Source: Talaromyces rugulosus
Taxonomy: Eukaryota; Ascomycota; Eurotiomycetes; Eurotiales; Trichocomaceae
DNA: 64,000 bases
Assembly (NCBI RefSeq): GCF_013368755.1
Contig: NC_049562.1
Span: 2,790,001-2,854,000, forward strand
Reading direction: 5' to 3'
Position 1 is the stretch's first letter, and every line of letters starts with the position of its first letter. Positions 32,810 to 41,651 of the stretch are shown here, piece after piece. The position numbers and the translations under genes were made by a program. Under the pieces are notes generated by a model that did not search any database, was not told where the DNA came from, and was given only the letters and a program-made list of their open reading frames with translations.

Positions 32810-34033
32810 ATGGAGGCGAGTCGAGTTCATCGCCCGGGGTATGAAACTCCCACCAAACCACGTAAACAGCTTCTAGATAAGCCTAGATTGCAAAAGTACG
32901 AGCAACTACCATCATCAAAACGACAGAGGCCGGCAACAACCAACGCTAAACCCAAAGCTTTGATTGATTTGACTGGCGACACCGCCGACGAGGACGATGT
33001 TGTCGTCACCAAAGCCAAAAAGAAGAAGAAGGCTCCGTCGGAAAGTTCAACAAGTGAACGGCGCGCAAGGAGGTTTCGGAATCATCCGCCACAGTCGTAT
33101 CTCGAGAAGCTCGACCGTGCAAGGACTCAAAAGTAAGTTGCTAGCTGGAGATACTAGTCTGTCTCTGATCTGACATGATGTGTTCAGGATGTTTGTGCTC
33201 CGTCGTACTCGCGGAGGCACGGCAGATGTCCCCGAAGAAAGCGTCGATATGGTTGGGACCACTGGAAATTTGTACACTGTCACCATTTCCTCTAAGCCGA
33301 GCTGCTCCTGTCCCGATGCGAAAAAGGGGAATCAATGCAAACACGTCGTCTATGTATGATTCATATCGTAGTTCTTTTCGGGCCAGTTTTTCTAATTATT
33401 ACTATTCAGGTTCTTGTTAACGTGCTGAAAGCCCGAGAGGATCTACAATATCAACTAGCTTTTCTCTCTTCGGTAAGTTATAATCACATTATTTAAGAGC
33501 AAGCCCTGATAAAAGTCACAGGAACTGCAGGAAATTTTTGAAAATGCACCCCCTATCAAACCCGCCGGCACTGGTTCTGCCGATACAGACGACCCAGGAA
33601 ACCGCAAACCAATCGAGGGCGACTGTCCAATCTGCTTTATGGAGTTTGACGCACAGAATGAGCAGATTGTCTGGTGCAAGGCAGCCTGTGGGAACAACAT
33701 ACACAAGACTTGCTTTAGCCAATGGGCTGCCACTTCTGGCAAGAGAAAAGTGCAGTGTGTCTACTGGTATGTCAACTACCTCTTTCTTTCTTATTGCCTC
33801 AAAATCAAAACTAACCCGACTAAAACAGCCGCTCTGAATGGCTGACTGAAGCGGGCGACTTCAACGCCGAGTCTCTCCTACAAACCGAGCGCACTGTCGG
33901 CGAAGACGGCTATGTCAATGTGGCCGCAGAGGTTGGCTTGTCTGGTGAACGGGATTATTCGTCCTATCATCAGTTCTGGGTTAATCGTCATTTGGGCCGT
34001 GGTCGGTACGGTTCGAGATATTATCCCTACTAA
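32810..34033 (+). CDS. SWIM zinc finger + RING finger protein (putative E3 ligase)
   Basis: Five exons, 32810-33132, 33188-33353, 33410-33472, 33522-33766 and 33829-34033, give 333 residues. The first 100 residues are basic and include a possible SUMO-interacting-like acidic/hydrophobic patch (LIDLTGDTADEDD) and a Lys-rich nuclear signal (KAKKKKK). The SWIM motif follows (CSCPDAKKGNQCKH: CxC, x8, CxH), split from VYVLVNVLK by an intron. A C-terminal RING comes next (CPICFMEF...WCKAACGNNIHKTC...VQCVYCRSEW; C-x2-C, C, C, H, C, C-x2-C). The SWIM-plus-RING pairing matches ZSWIM2/MEKK1-like and fungal SWIM-RING proteins, so ubiquitin-ligase activity is likely but not shown. The tail is Gly/Arg/Tyr-rich. 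Confidence 0.88.
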
Positions 34034-34302
34034 ATTCTAAGTATGGCTTTTTTTTCTCCAACTTTTTCTATCCTCGAGGACGGCGACGGCGACGGCGTTT
34101 ATAATTAGGTGCACTAGATAGATACCCTTTTTACTACTTGGTCGTTTTTTGTTTTAGTTAATCGATTTCGAATTTGCCATGACGACAATGGGTATCTTTA
34201 CAATACAGAAAATTCCAATTCCAATTCCAGTCCAAAATCACCCTTGCAAAAGAAAAGCCAAAAAAAAAAGAATAACGCCGAAACAACCATGCCGTAGCAC
34301 TA

Positions 34303-35811
34303 TTACCTTTTTCTATCAGGGACAACTCTCTCCCCACGCCTCGCGACCAATGAACTAACACCCTCCTCGCCAGTCATCCAAGACGGCATCCGGTTAGGAT
34401 CAACCATCCCCAGCTCTGCCAACTTCCGAAGGCCCGCAATGACATTGTTGCCCGTCAAACTCAGGCCCATGGCATATTCACCGCTTTCTAGATACCCTTC
34501 GACCTCGAGATCGTTATTATCGCTATCGTCGGGCTCGTCGTTGTCATTATCATCGAGGTGATCGAGCAACCGCGCGTCCAGCCGGTCCAGAGCAGCTGGA
34601 CAAGCCGTAGTCCCCGACAAGCCGAAGCGTGACGAGACGACTAGTTTTCGTTTCTTGGTGGCGGGCGAGTCGTTGGAATCACGGTTTTGGAGAGGTTTTC
34701 GCTTCTCCTCTCCTTCTGTTTCTTCATTTTCTTCTCCTGCTGCTTTTGTGTCTTCCTTCGACCCAGACGCAGAATATTCGTCTGGGGAGACCGTGCCAGG
34801 CCGCCGGGGATCGATTGGGGTTCCTTCGATTACGGCATCTGCAAAGATGCTAAAAGCGCCGTTGGCCATGTTTGTTCGTCCCGGACCGCGGAGTGCGATG
34901 AGCGTGGCGAGGCTCTTGGCTGTTAGCGATGTTGCCTCTAGCTCATACCGCTCGTGTTGCTTTGAAAGTGCTCTGGCGATGGCATTCCGGACAATGCTTC
35001 GCAGGGCTCGTGAGTCTGTGCCAACAGCACTAGGAGGAGTATTCCCTGTAGTAATCGTAGTTGCCGAGGTATATATAAAAGGACTGCTGTCCGGAAATGC
35101 AATGTATATAATTCTTGAAGAGTCCAGATACACAGCTGAATTGTGACGTGGGTATTGATAAGGCGAGTCGGTGACAAAAATCCGAAGAAATGTCAATGGA
35201 AATGAGTTGGATTTGGCTAGGTGATAGTGCGCCTTGACCAGAGGCGAGATTTCGCGCTGTAGATTCGACAAGAAAGTAGCAGCATGCAGACGCGGCAAAC
35301 ACGCAGACAAATCTGTGGTCGACTCCTCAGTGACGTCCCTTTGTTTTTGTTGTTTCTTGTTGCTGTTATCGGCAGACACGAGGCGAAACGCGGTCCATTT
35401 TTGGGCGGCTGGGTGGTCTTCCAGGTACCGGACATCGGCCATTGCGAGTTGAGCCAGAGTAATACCATGGCGCCAATCGCCTTCTAGGATCCTATCGACG
35501 ACTTCTCGTTTCCCGCCCTTGCGCGCCTGTAGTTCTTCGTAGGAGAGTCGCACATCTTCAACACTGCGTGCCGCCGGGTAAGGGCTTGTTTCTTCCTCGT
35601 TGACGTCGCTGTTGGTCGGTAAATCTTTGGCAAGAAAAGGCGGGAAGCGATGCACGTTTGGTTTTGAGAGCCAGAGCAACACGAGCTCGAGCAGGGACGG
35701 TCGAGATAGCTTTCCAAGTGTTCTCACGAGCGCGGCGGTGCTGCTCGGAATGCGGAGATCGTAGGGAAGACTCGACGTCGTCGGGGCGCGGACGGATTTG
35801 GTCTTTGCCAT
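34303..35811 (-). CDS. chl4: Inner kinetochore protein Chl4/Mis15 (CENP-N)
   Basis: A single exon of 502 residues from the ATG at 35811. Chl4 (S. pombe Mis15, human CENP-N) is a constitutive centromere-associated network subunit that, with Iml3/CENP-L, binds the CENP-A nucleosome. The N-terminal part carries the family pattern ALVRTLGKLSRPSLLELVLL and DLRIPSSTA. Then come LAQLAMADVRYLEDHPAAQ, WTAFRL and FLRIFVTDSPYQYPRHN, and a C-terminal IRNAIARALSKQHERYELE-like helix region. Residues from about 345 to 455 are an acidic, low-complexity insert (Glu- and Asp/Asn-rich). The C-terminal 45 residues (GLSLTGNNVIAGLRKLAELG) are again well formed. It converges with the SWIM/RING gene, 269 bp apart. 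Confidence 0.87.
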   Translation of the reverse strand: MAKTKSVRAPTTSSLPYDLRIPSSTAALVRTLGKLSRPSLLELVLLWLSKPNVHRFPPFLAKDLPTNSDVNEEETSPYPAARSVEDVRLSYEELQARKGGKREVVDRILEGDWRHGITLAQLAMADVRYLEDHPAAQKWTAFRLVSADNSNKKQQKQRDVTEESTTDLSACLPRLHAATFLSNLQREISPLVKAHYHLAKSNSFPLTFLRIFVTDSPYQYPRHNSAVYLDSSRIIYIAFPDSSPFIYTSATTITTGNTPPSAVGTDSRALRSIVRNAIARALSKQHERYELEATSLTAKSLATLIALRGPGRTNMANGAFSIFADAVIEGTPIDPRRPGTVSPDEYSASGSKEDTKAAGEENEETEGEEKRKPLQNRDSNDSPATKKRKLVVSSRFGLSGTTACPAALDRLDARLLDHLDDNDNDEPDDSDNNDLEVEGYLESGEYAMGLSLTGNNVIAGLRKLAELGMVDPNRMPSWMTGEEGVSSLVARRGERVVPDRKR

Positions 35812-37203
35812 GCTGTCATTAAGAAAGAGAAGAAAAAAAAAGAACCGGTGGTGGTTCTCAATGTCTAGTCATTATCCTGGTGGTGAGCCGCGGCGACGCG
35901 CTTTGGATAAACAATTAACAGATGCGATAAGGTCACGTGGAGATAAGCTCGTGCTTTTGTGAATATCAAGTATAATATTATTAAATACTACAATATTAAC
36001 AATCGTACTATAATATTGAAATGAAGATCATTGTTATGCCTGATAAATTATCTTGAATTTCCATATACTCTAGATCCTCGAGCCAGAGGCCAAACACCAC
36101 AACCGTCGATCTCGTACTCTATCTGCATGGTCTCACGCCATGGGCACCGGCGATTTCACCAGAGGCTCGTGACAAAGGGAATAGTATGTGTGTGTATATA
36201 ATTATATTATATCGGCGGTGCGGGCGTCTATAAAGAAAACATGTTTGCGCGCCGGGCTGCGGTGTTGCCTGATTCTTATAGGTATAGTAATCACGACATC
36301 CGAGACAATGCAAACAATACAAATAGGAGACAGCCTTGTGCACATTCAATATTCAATAATATTAAATAATAATGCCAAGCAGCGGGGCAGAGGCAGCAAG
36401 TCATCACGAAATACTGTTGTATAATAATAAGTAAGGCGTAGCCGCGGAAAGCGCATCGGACACGAGACAAACACTGCAAACCAGGGTCAAAGCGGGGTAC
36501 GGCTGATTAATGCGCGGTCTTGGCGGCAAAAAGCCTGGCTCCGAGCATCGGCGCGCCTTTTGCACAGTGCACAGTGGCAATCTTTTCTTCGTCTCTTTTT
36601 TTTTCCGTCGCTTTTTCCCGTGTGGCCAGCATGTCCAGGCAGGTTAATGTAGTATGGTATAGGCAGTTGTAATAATCCTATTTGCATATCCCATGTAACC
36701 CCTACCAAACCAACAGCACACGCACACGTAATTAAGAGCTCGGTTCGTCGAAGCGGGCTGCACGCTTAAATGGCCTGCAGCCGGCCGTCCCCACCACGTT
36801 TCCCGATCGCGACTAGAAATCCCGACACGGCTCGCCTTCCCACCCGACCATTCATTTTCCTTTCCTTTCCTTTCCTCGCACCCGCGCCAGTCCTGCTTCC
36901 TCCGTCTTCCAACTCACTCTCACAACACCTCGAACCTCGAATCTCGACATCGCGATTCTGGTCTCGCCGTCATCCATCTCCCTACATCGTCGTCGACCGA
37001 CCCGGGCGTCACTACGCTACCGGCCGGATACGTCCCGCAGTGCGCACACACATCTACCAAAGCCCAAGTCCCGACGGAATCCCCAGTGGAAGCTGTCATT
37101 TTATCGATCCATCCTCATCGATTGTCCGCTGGACCGTACAGTGCTTGGAATATTTCTTGTTTGAAAATACAAATACAAGAAAATTGGTCATATCTCGCCC
37201 ATC
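35812..37203. other. Intergenic; chl4 promoter and long metR leader
   Basis: 1.39 kb. The left 120 bp is the chl4 leader. The centre (35940-36440) is very AT-rich and without genes. The right 430 bp (from about 36770) is C/T-rich and probably the metR 5' leader; an upstream open frame in it is described separately. Confidence 0.5.
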
Positions 37204-37387
37204 ATGTCGGGCTACGGTGGCCGCCGCGCCCCCAATTTCGCCCAGTACCTCGAGGACCTCAACACGATTCCATCCCCCTACGACCAGTCGCTGCAGCAGC
37301 AACAGAATGAGTCGTTCAATCTCGATGCGGAGCTCGAGCTCTTCACCAACACCGAGTTTCTCGACTTTGGTCACTTTGGCGACATGA
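36770..37387 (+). other. Upstream open frame overlapping the metR start
   Basis: A 205-codon frame opens at 36770 and runs past the metR ATG at 37204 in a different frame. Its predicted product (Pro/Ser/Arg-rich, with RPSCRATVAAAPP) is typical of a C/T-rich leader read in frame, and I see no domain. If the leader is transcribed from upstream of 36770, this frame would cross the metR start and could lower translation; that regulatory role is inference. Confidence 0.4.
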
Positions 37388-38684
37388 GCATGCCCCTCTC
37401 ATACGACCCCGCCGAGGACGACAAGACCCAGGACAAAAAGCAGGGCAAGCAGAGCGATATGAACTACATGGACCTCTTGACTGGTAAGTTTGACTACTGC
37501 GATATTGAAAAATATTGGTTTCTTTTTTTCTATCCATGTGTTCTGTTGGCCTACGGTTTTGCTTGTGAAGTGAGGAGTGATGTCGTCGCATTTGTTTCAT
37601 GCACGATATTTTATCCCTGCTCTTTGGGAACATGTGCTGTTGTTTTTTGGACGCATTGAAGGCGTTATTCTCTGCCTTTCTTTTATTTCGAGCATCCTCC
37701 AATATGTCCTACCTTTCATTGTTCACCCTGCCTCGCGTGGCCCTCTAGAGGAGCTATCGTGACTTTGATCAAAGATCTTGTCCAAGAACCCTGTTCGCAA
37801 GCCATTCGCCAGGTACTGCAACCCTGGTGCTACCGGACCCGATCTTGGCGTTGGCCTTATTGGTGTTTTTTTGTGCCGTCATTAAGATTGGATATCACGA
37901 CATCTCACGTGACTTCGAATGCCTCATCTCAATGGATGCGGGGGATTATGCTCACGTGGCGGTCGATATCCATGGCTTCCCCTTTTCCATTCCCATGATC
38001 TCAAATGCACCATGCGTTTGTACCTGTTATTCCAGTTGTTATGACGTTTGGCGAACATGAGACGTGCAACGGCCGGCGCATGAATGAGGCAGCTTGCTAA
38101 CCATGCTTTCAATTTCAGACCTGAACAATATTCCCGAATATTCCGCCGACTTTACCTCTGCGTCCAACAACATGCCGATGACTTCGACATTCCCAGTGCT
38201 TCCCCATGTCGATGATTCTACATTCAAAAGCCATGCACAGACCCCGGCAGCAAAGTCCGGCGCATCCTCGATCGTGTCTACCCCCACGCCAGGCCCAACC
38301 GGGGGTAAACGCAAGCAGTCTCAAGACTCCAAGACTAGCGGCGAGCCGGCTCGCGCGGCCGCAGAAGAGGACAAGCGTCGTCGAAACACAGCCGCCAGCG
38401 CCCGCTTCCGTGTCAAGAAGAAGCAGCGCGAACAAGCCCTCGAACTCTCTGTCAAGGAAGCCAACGAGAAGAACAACAAGCTAGAAGCCCGCCTCTCGCA
38501 GCTCGAGCTTGAGAACAAGTGGTTGAAGAATTTGATCACCGAGAAAAACGGCGCCGAAGACTCGGCCGACGGGCACAAGAGCGAAAACGACATTGCACAG
38601 ATGTTCAAGAAGTTCTTAGCCAACCAGAAGACTGACGGCAAGCGTCAAACCACCAACTCCAAGATCGGTGTCGGCACTGCATGA
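37204..38684 (+). CDS. metR: bZIP sulfur regulator MetR (CYS-3 type)
   Basis: Two exons, 37204-37483 and 38119-38684, around a 635-bp intron; 281 residues. MetR/CYS-3 activates sulfur-assimilation genes when sulfur is limiting. The N-terminus contains APNFAQYLEDLNTIPSPYD, which is conserved in the family. The C-terminal basic-leucine zipper starts at EEDKRRRNTAASARFRVKKK, continues through QREQALELSVKEANEKNN, and carries the zipper LEARLSQLELENKWLKNLI. The splice fits exactly: CTC TTG ACT G / AC CTG AAC, with GTAAGT and a TTTCAG acceptor. The intron is ten times longer than all others in this window. An ATG at 38104 just before exon 2 could start a short form of the second exon with the full bZIP. 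The A. nidulans protein is regulated by ubiquitin ligase SCF-MetB. Confidence 0.92.
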
Positions 38685-39245
38685 TTATTTGAAAAATTAA
38701 AAAAAAAAAAAATTGAAGAAAAGAAACAAACCAACAAACAATTGGAATTTATCATGAATGACATGCTTTTTGCTGTACACGTTTTTTTTTGTTGTTAGAT
38801 AGATGTGGATATTGATACCGTTTGATGCGTTTTTTCTTATACATGTAATTATTCCGGTGGGGGTTCCGGGGTGGTGGTGTTTTAAGTGCTGGGAGGTAAA
38901 CGTCGATTTTATTCATTTACTTCTTTTTTTTTTGCAATCATGATTATTCTATGAATTGAAAGAAGAGTCACCGCTTTACTTTGATTTATTCGTATTCAAT
39001 TATCTGCATGTATGCAGACTCCAGCTGTCATGCACTGTATTAATGACCCTCAATTCCCTTGACTCTGCCTGCCCTATCGGTATCCATTTAATCCATCGCC
39101 CGAACAAAGTTCATATATCCGCCTATCCAACGACTTTGAAAGAAAAAAGAAAAGAAAAGAAAGAAAGAAAGAGACAACGCCCCCTTAACCCGCATGGAAA
39201 ACATAATAACATAATATAACATAAAGATAACAAAAAAGCATTCAT
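38685..39245. other. Convergent intergenic region
   Basis: 560 bp between the metR stop and the stop of the next minus-strand gene. It has A/T homopolymers and an AAAAG/AAAG-repeat tract at about 39140-39170. No gene is seen. Confidence 0.5.
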
Positions 39246-40712
39246 TCACACGAATCCAGCCAAGGTCTCTGGTCCTTTTTCATTTTCTTTCCCCTCTAGG
39301 GATGAGATTTCCTTGGAAAACAAAATCTTATCATCTCCGTCGGCAGGGCCCTGGTGCTCAGAAGCGTCTTCTTCGCCCTCGCCAGAGATCTCGCCCCATG
39401 TGGAGCTGCGGCGGCTGATTCGACCTGGCATCGCGGCATTTGTTGAGCCCGCCGGGGTGGTTGTGGTGGTTGTGTTGTTGCTGCTGCTGGTGGTGGTGGT
39501 AGGCGGTACGCTTGTTGGGGGTGTGATTCCTGTAGTGCTGCCGGTGGTGCTATCGTTTCGTGTATGGCCGTGTATGCCACTGCGGATACTGCCGTTGTCG
39601 CCTTGCTTGCTAGCTATCAGACTGCCCCGATCTCCGCCAGCAATAAGTGGAGTCGTGCCAGACGCCGAGTAGACGCTTATTCGCTCTGCGTTGGCCAGTC
39701 CTCCTAGGCTTTGACGGCCGAGTACACCGGGGACATTTGAGACTGAGGCGTTGGATGCTTCACCAACGTTGGCGCTGAGCACGCTCAGCGGTAGACTCTC
39801 GCGACTGCCACCGAAAACAGACGACGGCGCAAGTGCTCGCACCGAGGCATTGGTGTCGAGGGAGTTTCTGCGCCGGCGTTTCGATGACGAGGCGAGAGTG
39901 AGTATAGACGCATTATCGGTGAGAAGGCTATTAGCTGTTGCCGAACTGTATGTAGTTGGGAGGCCATTGGGCGCCAGATGCGGCGGCACAGCAGACGCAG
40001 GCGAGGGTGGGAATTGGTGCGAAAAATGAACTTGCTGGTTGACATTGTTGTTCTGGGAGGAATTCACGTGCGGGACGCTTGATCCATTGTGCGCCTGGTT
40101 GTTGTAAGCTCCATATATCTGAGTCGAGGGTGCGGTGGACTGTACGGTTGTCAAGGTTGTAGTCAACGAGCGCACCGAGGGAGCAGGTGATGAGAAAGTG
40201 CTCCCCTCTCCTCCTCCTGTCACGCCACCATGGCCTGTTGCCATTGTGCCAGCTTTCGAGTAGCCTGTCTCGGAACGTGTTGTGTCGCCGTTGGTGGATA
40301 GCGTGGGAGCAGTCGACTTTGCGCTGTTCCCTAGAATATTGTGCTCGGAAACGGAGGCGCGGAGAGACTGCTGACTTAACCCTTGCTCGGGGCCCTGCAT
40401 ACCCGACCCGGTGTATGAGATAGTGTCATTATAGCTATGCGGCGACCCAGGTCGTGCAGGTGTGCCCGACAGTGGGTATGGGTTGTTCTTGAGCCCATTT
40501 TGTCCCTTGCCCTTGTTGCCTCGTTTTCCGGATGTTCTGCTTGAAGGAGAATCTGACGATGAGTGTTTTAGATTGGCTAGACGTTTCATCCAACTGGCGA
40601 ATGGCTTGCGGCGACTATGGCGATCTTTCCACGTACATGTCAATTTAACTGCTGCGTTCAGGCTTGCGTTGAGGTACTCACCACTGGGGTTTGAAGTTTC
40701 CGCCATGGCCAT
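39246..40712 (-). CDS. Low-complexity fungal protein ('polycystin-like' in databases)
   Basis: A single exon of 488 residues from the ATG at 40712 (a second ATG at 40706). The N-terminal 45 residues are conserved and folded-looking (SGEYLNASLNAAVKLTCTWK, then KPFASWMKRLANLK). The middle is Ser/Thr/Asn/Gly-rich. A motif in the second half, LTDNASILTLASSSKRRRRN followed by SLDTNASVRALAPSSVFGGS, is a hallmark of a Eurotiomycete family usually labelled calcium-modulated non-selective cation channel polycystin. I find no hydrophobic stretch long enough for a membrane helix, so a channel function is not supported here. The basic KRRRRN motif and phosphorylatable Ser runs suggest a soluble, possibly nuclear or polarity-linked protein (inference). 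Thr-runs near the C-terminus come from ACC/ACA repeats. Confidence 0.75.
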   Translation of the reverse strand: MAMAETSNPSGEYLNASLNAAVKLTCTWKDRHSRRKPFASWMKRLANLKHSSSDSPSSRTSGKRGNKGKGQNGLKNNPYPLSGTPARPGSPHSYNDTISYTGSGMQGPEQGLSQQSLRASVSEHNILGNSAKSTAPTLSTNGDTTRSETGYSKAGTMATGHGGVTGGGEGSTFSSPAPSVRSLTTTLTTVQSTAPSTQIYGAYNNQAHNGSSVPHVNSSQNNNVNQQVHFSHQFPPSPASAVPPHLAPNGLPTTYSSATANSLLTDNASILTLASSSKRRRRNSLDTNASVRALAPSSVFGGSRESLPLSVLSANVGEASNASVSNVPGVLGRQSLGGLANAERISVYSASGTTPLIAGGDRGSLIASKQGDNGSIRSGIHGHTRNDSTTGSTTGITPPTSVPPTTTTSSSNNTTTTTTPAGSTNAAMPGRISRRSSTWGEISGEGEEDASEHQGPADGDDKILFSKEISSLEGKENEKGPETLAGFV

Positions 40713-41651
40713 TTTCCACAGCTTTCCTTTCGATATGTGATTTCTTGGTCGAATGGATAGCCTGCTCTTGCGAGGTCGTGGGGCAGGGATTCGCGATAGC
40801 GGCGTGTTCTTGGCCAAGGTTGAGTTTGGGGATGTTGCGTTGCGACAAGGAGTGGACTAGTCGATTGATGCTGGCGGACTGCGCCGGAGTGTGTGACAGA
40901 TCAGTTATCGTCGTGAGAGCAAGCTAGCGAAAGACAGTTGAGTCATGGGCAACGTGCTGGTGTTTTCTGACGTGGATGATAGGGGATGAACGAAGGTGAT
41001 ACAAGAGTGCTTGGTTATGCTTATGCCGCTAGTTTGCCGCCCAGCGCGCCCACCCCTGCCTGCCTGAGGCCCGCCGCCGCAGATCAGTGCCTGCGCCTGC
41101 CCGAGAAAACGACTTTTCCTCTTGATCTCGTCAAATCTTCTCTCAAACACAGAGGTCTACGATGTCAACCTCTGCGTGAACTACGACCTCAGACCTCTAT
41201 AACCCACATCAACCGCGAGGCCCGCTTGGAGGTTTGGGTCGAACCGATCTAGCAGCGCCACTTGGTTTCTTTTAAAAGGTCCCACGACGTGCCACACTAC
41301 TAGCAATACTAGCAATACTACTGTTGCTCTGTACCCTGCTATCGGCTCCGGCAAAAGCGATGGACAAGCAACCATGATTATCGTGCCGTTCTAAGCTCGC
41401 CATTTTGCTGATCGACAGCAAGCACGCTCCTGTCGCAACATCAGACTGCTGTAGTTGTAGTCCGAAGGAGTACATCTGATATCCATCTCTCGGCACGCAC
41501 CCTTCACGATGACTAGTACCTGGGGCAGTCATCAGATGCTCGAGTGACTCGGCGTAGATTCAGACGCATTACTTCCGGACATTTCCGAATCATATGTGAT
41601 ACCATATGTGAGACTGTGACGGACTCGATGAGCGTCATGTCGTACAGTGAT
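40713..41651. other. Divergent intergenic region, upstream of mlh3
   Basis: 940 bp between two divergent start codons. No convincing gene. Frames at 40986-41252 and 41181-41532 lack family features. It includes the likely promoters of both neighbours. Confidence 0.45.

Noticed and set aside
37204..37659. metR read straight through into the intron as a 151-residue protein
   Set aside because: It lacks the bZIP, and a consensus GTAAGT donor plus matching acceptor restores the full protein.
41544..41651. Extension of mlh3 upstream of 41652
   Set aside because: The residues before MPIRPL do not look like the family start, and GHKL proteins of this type start close to this point.
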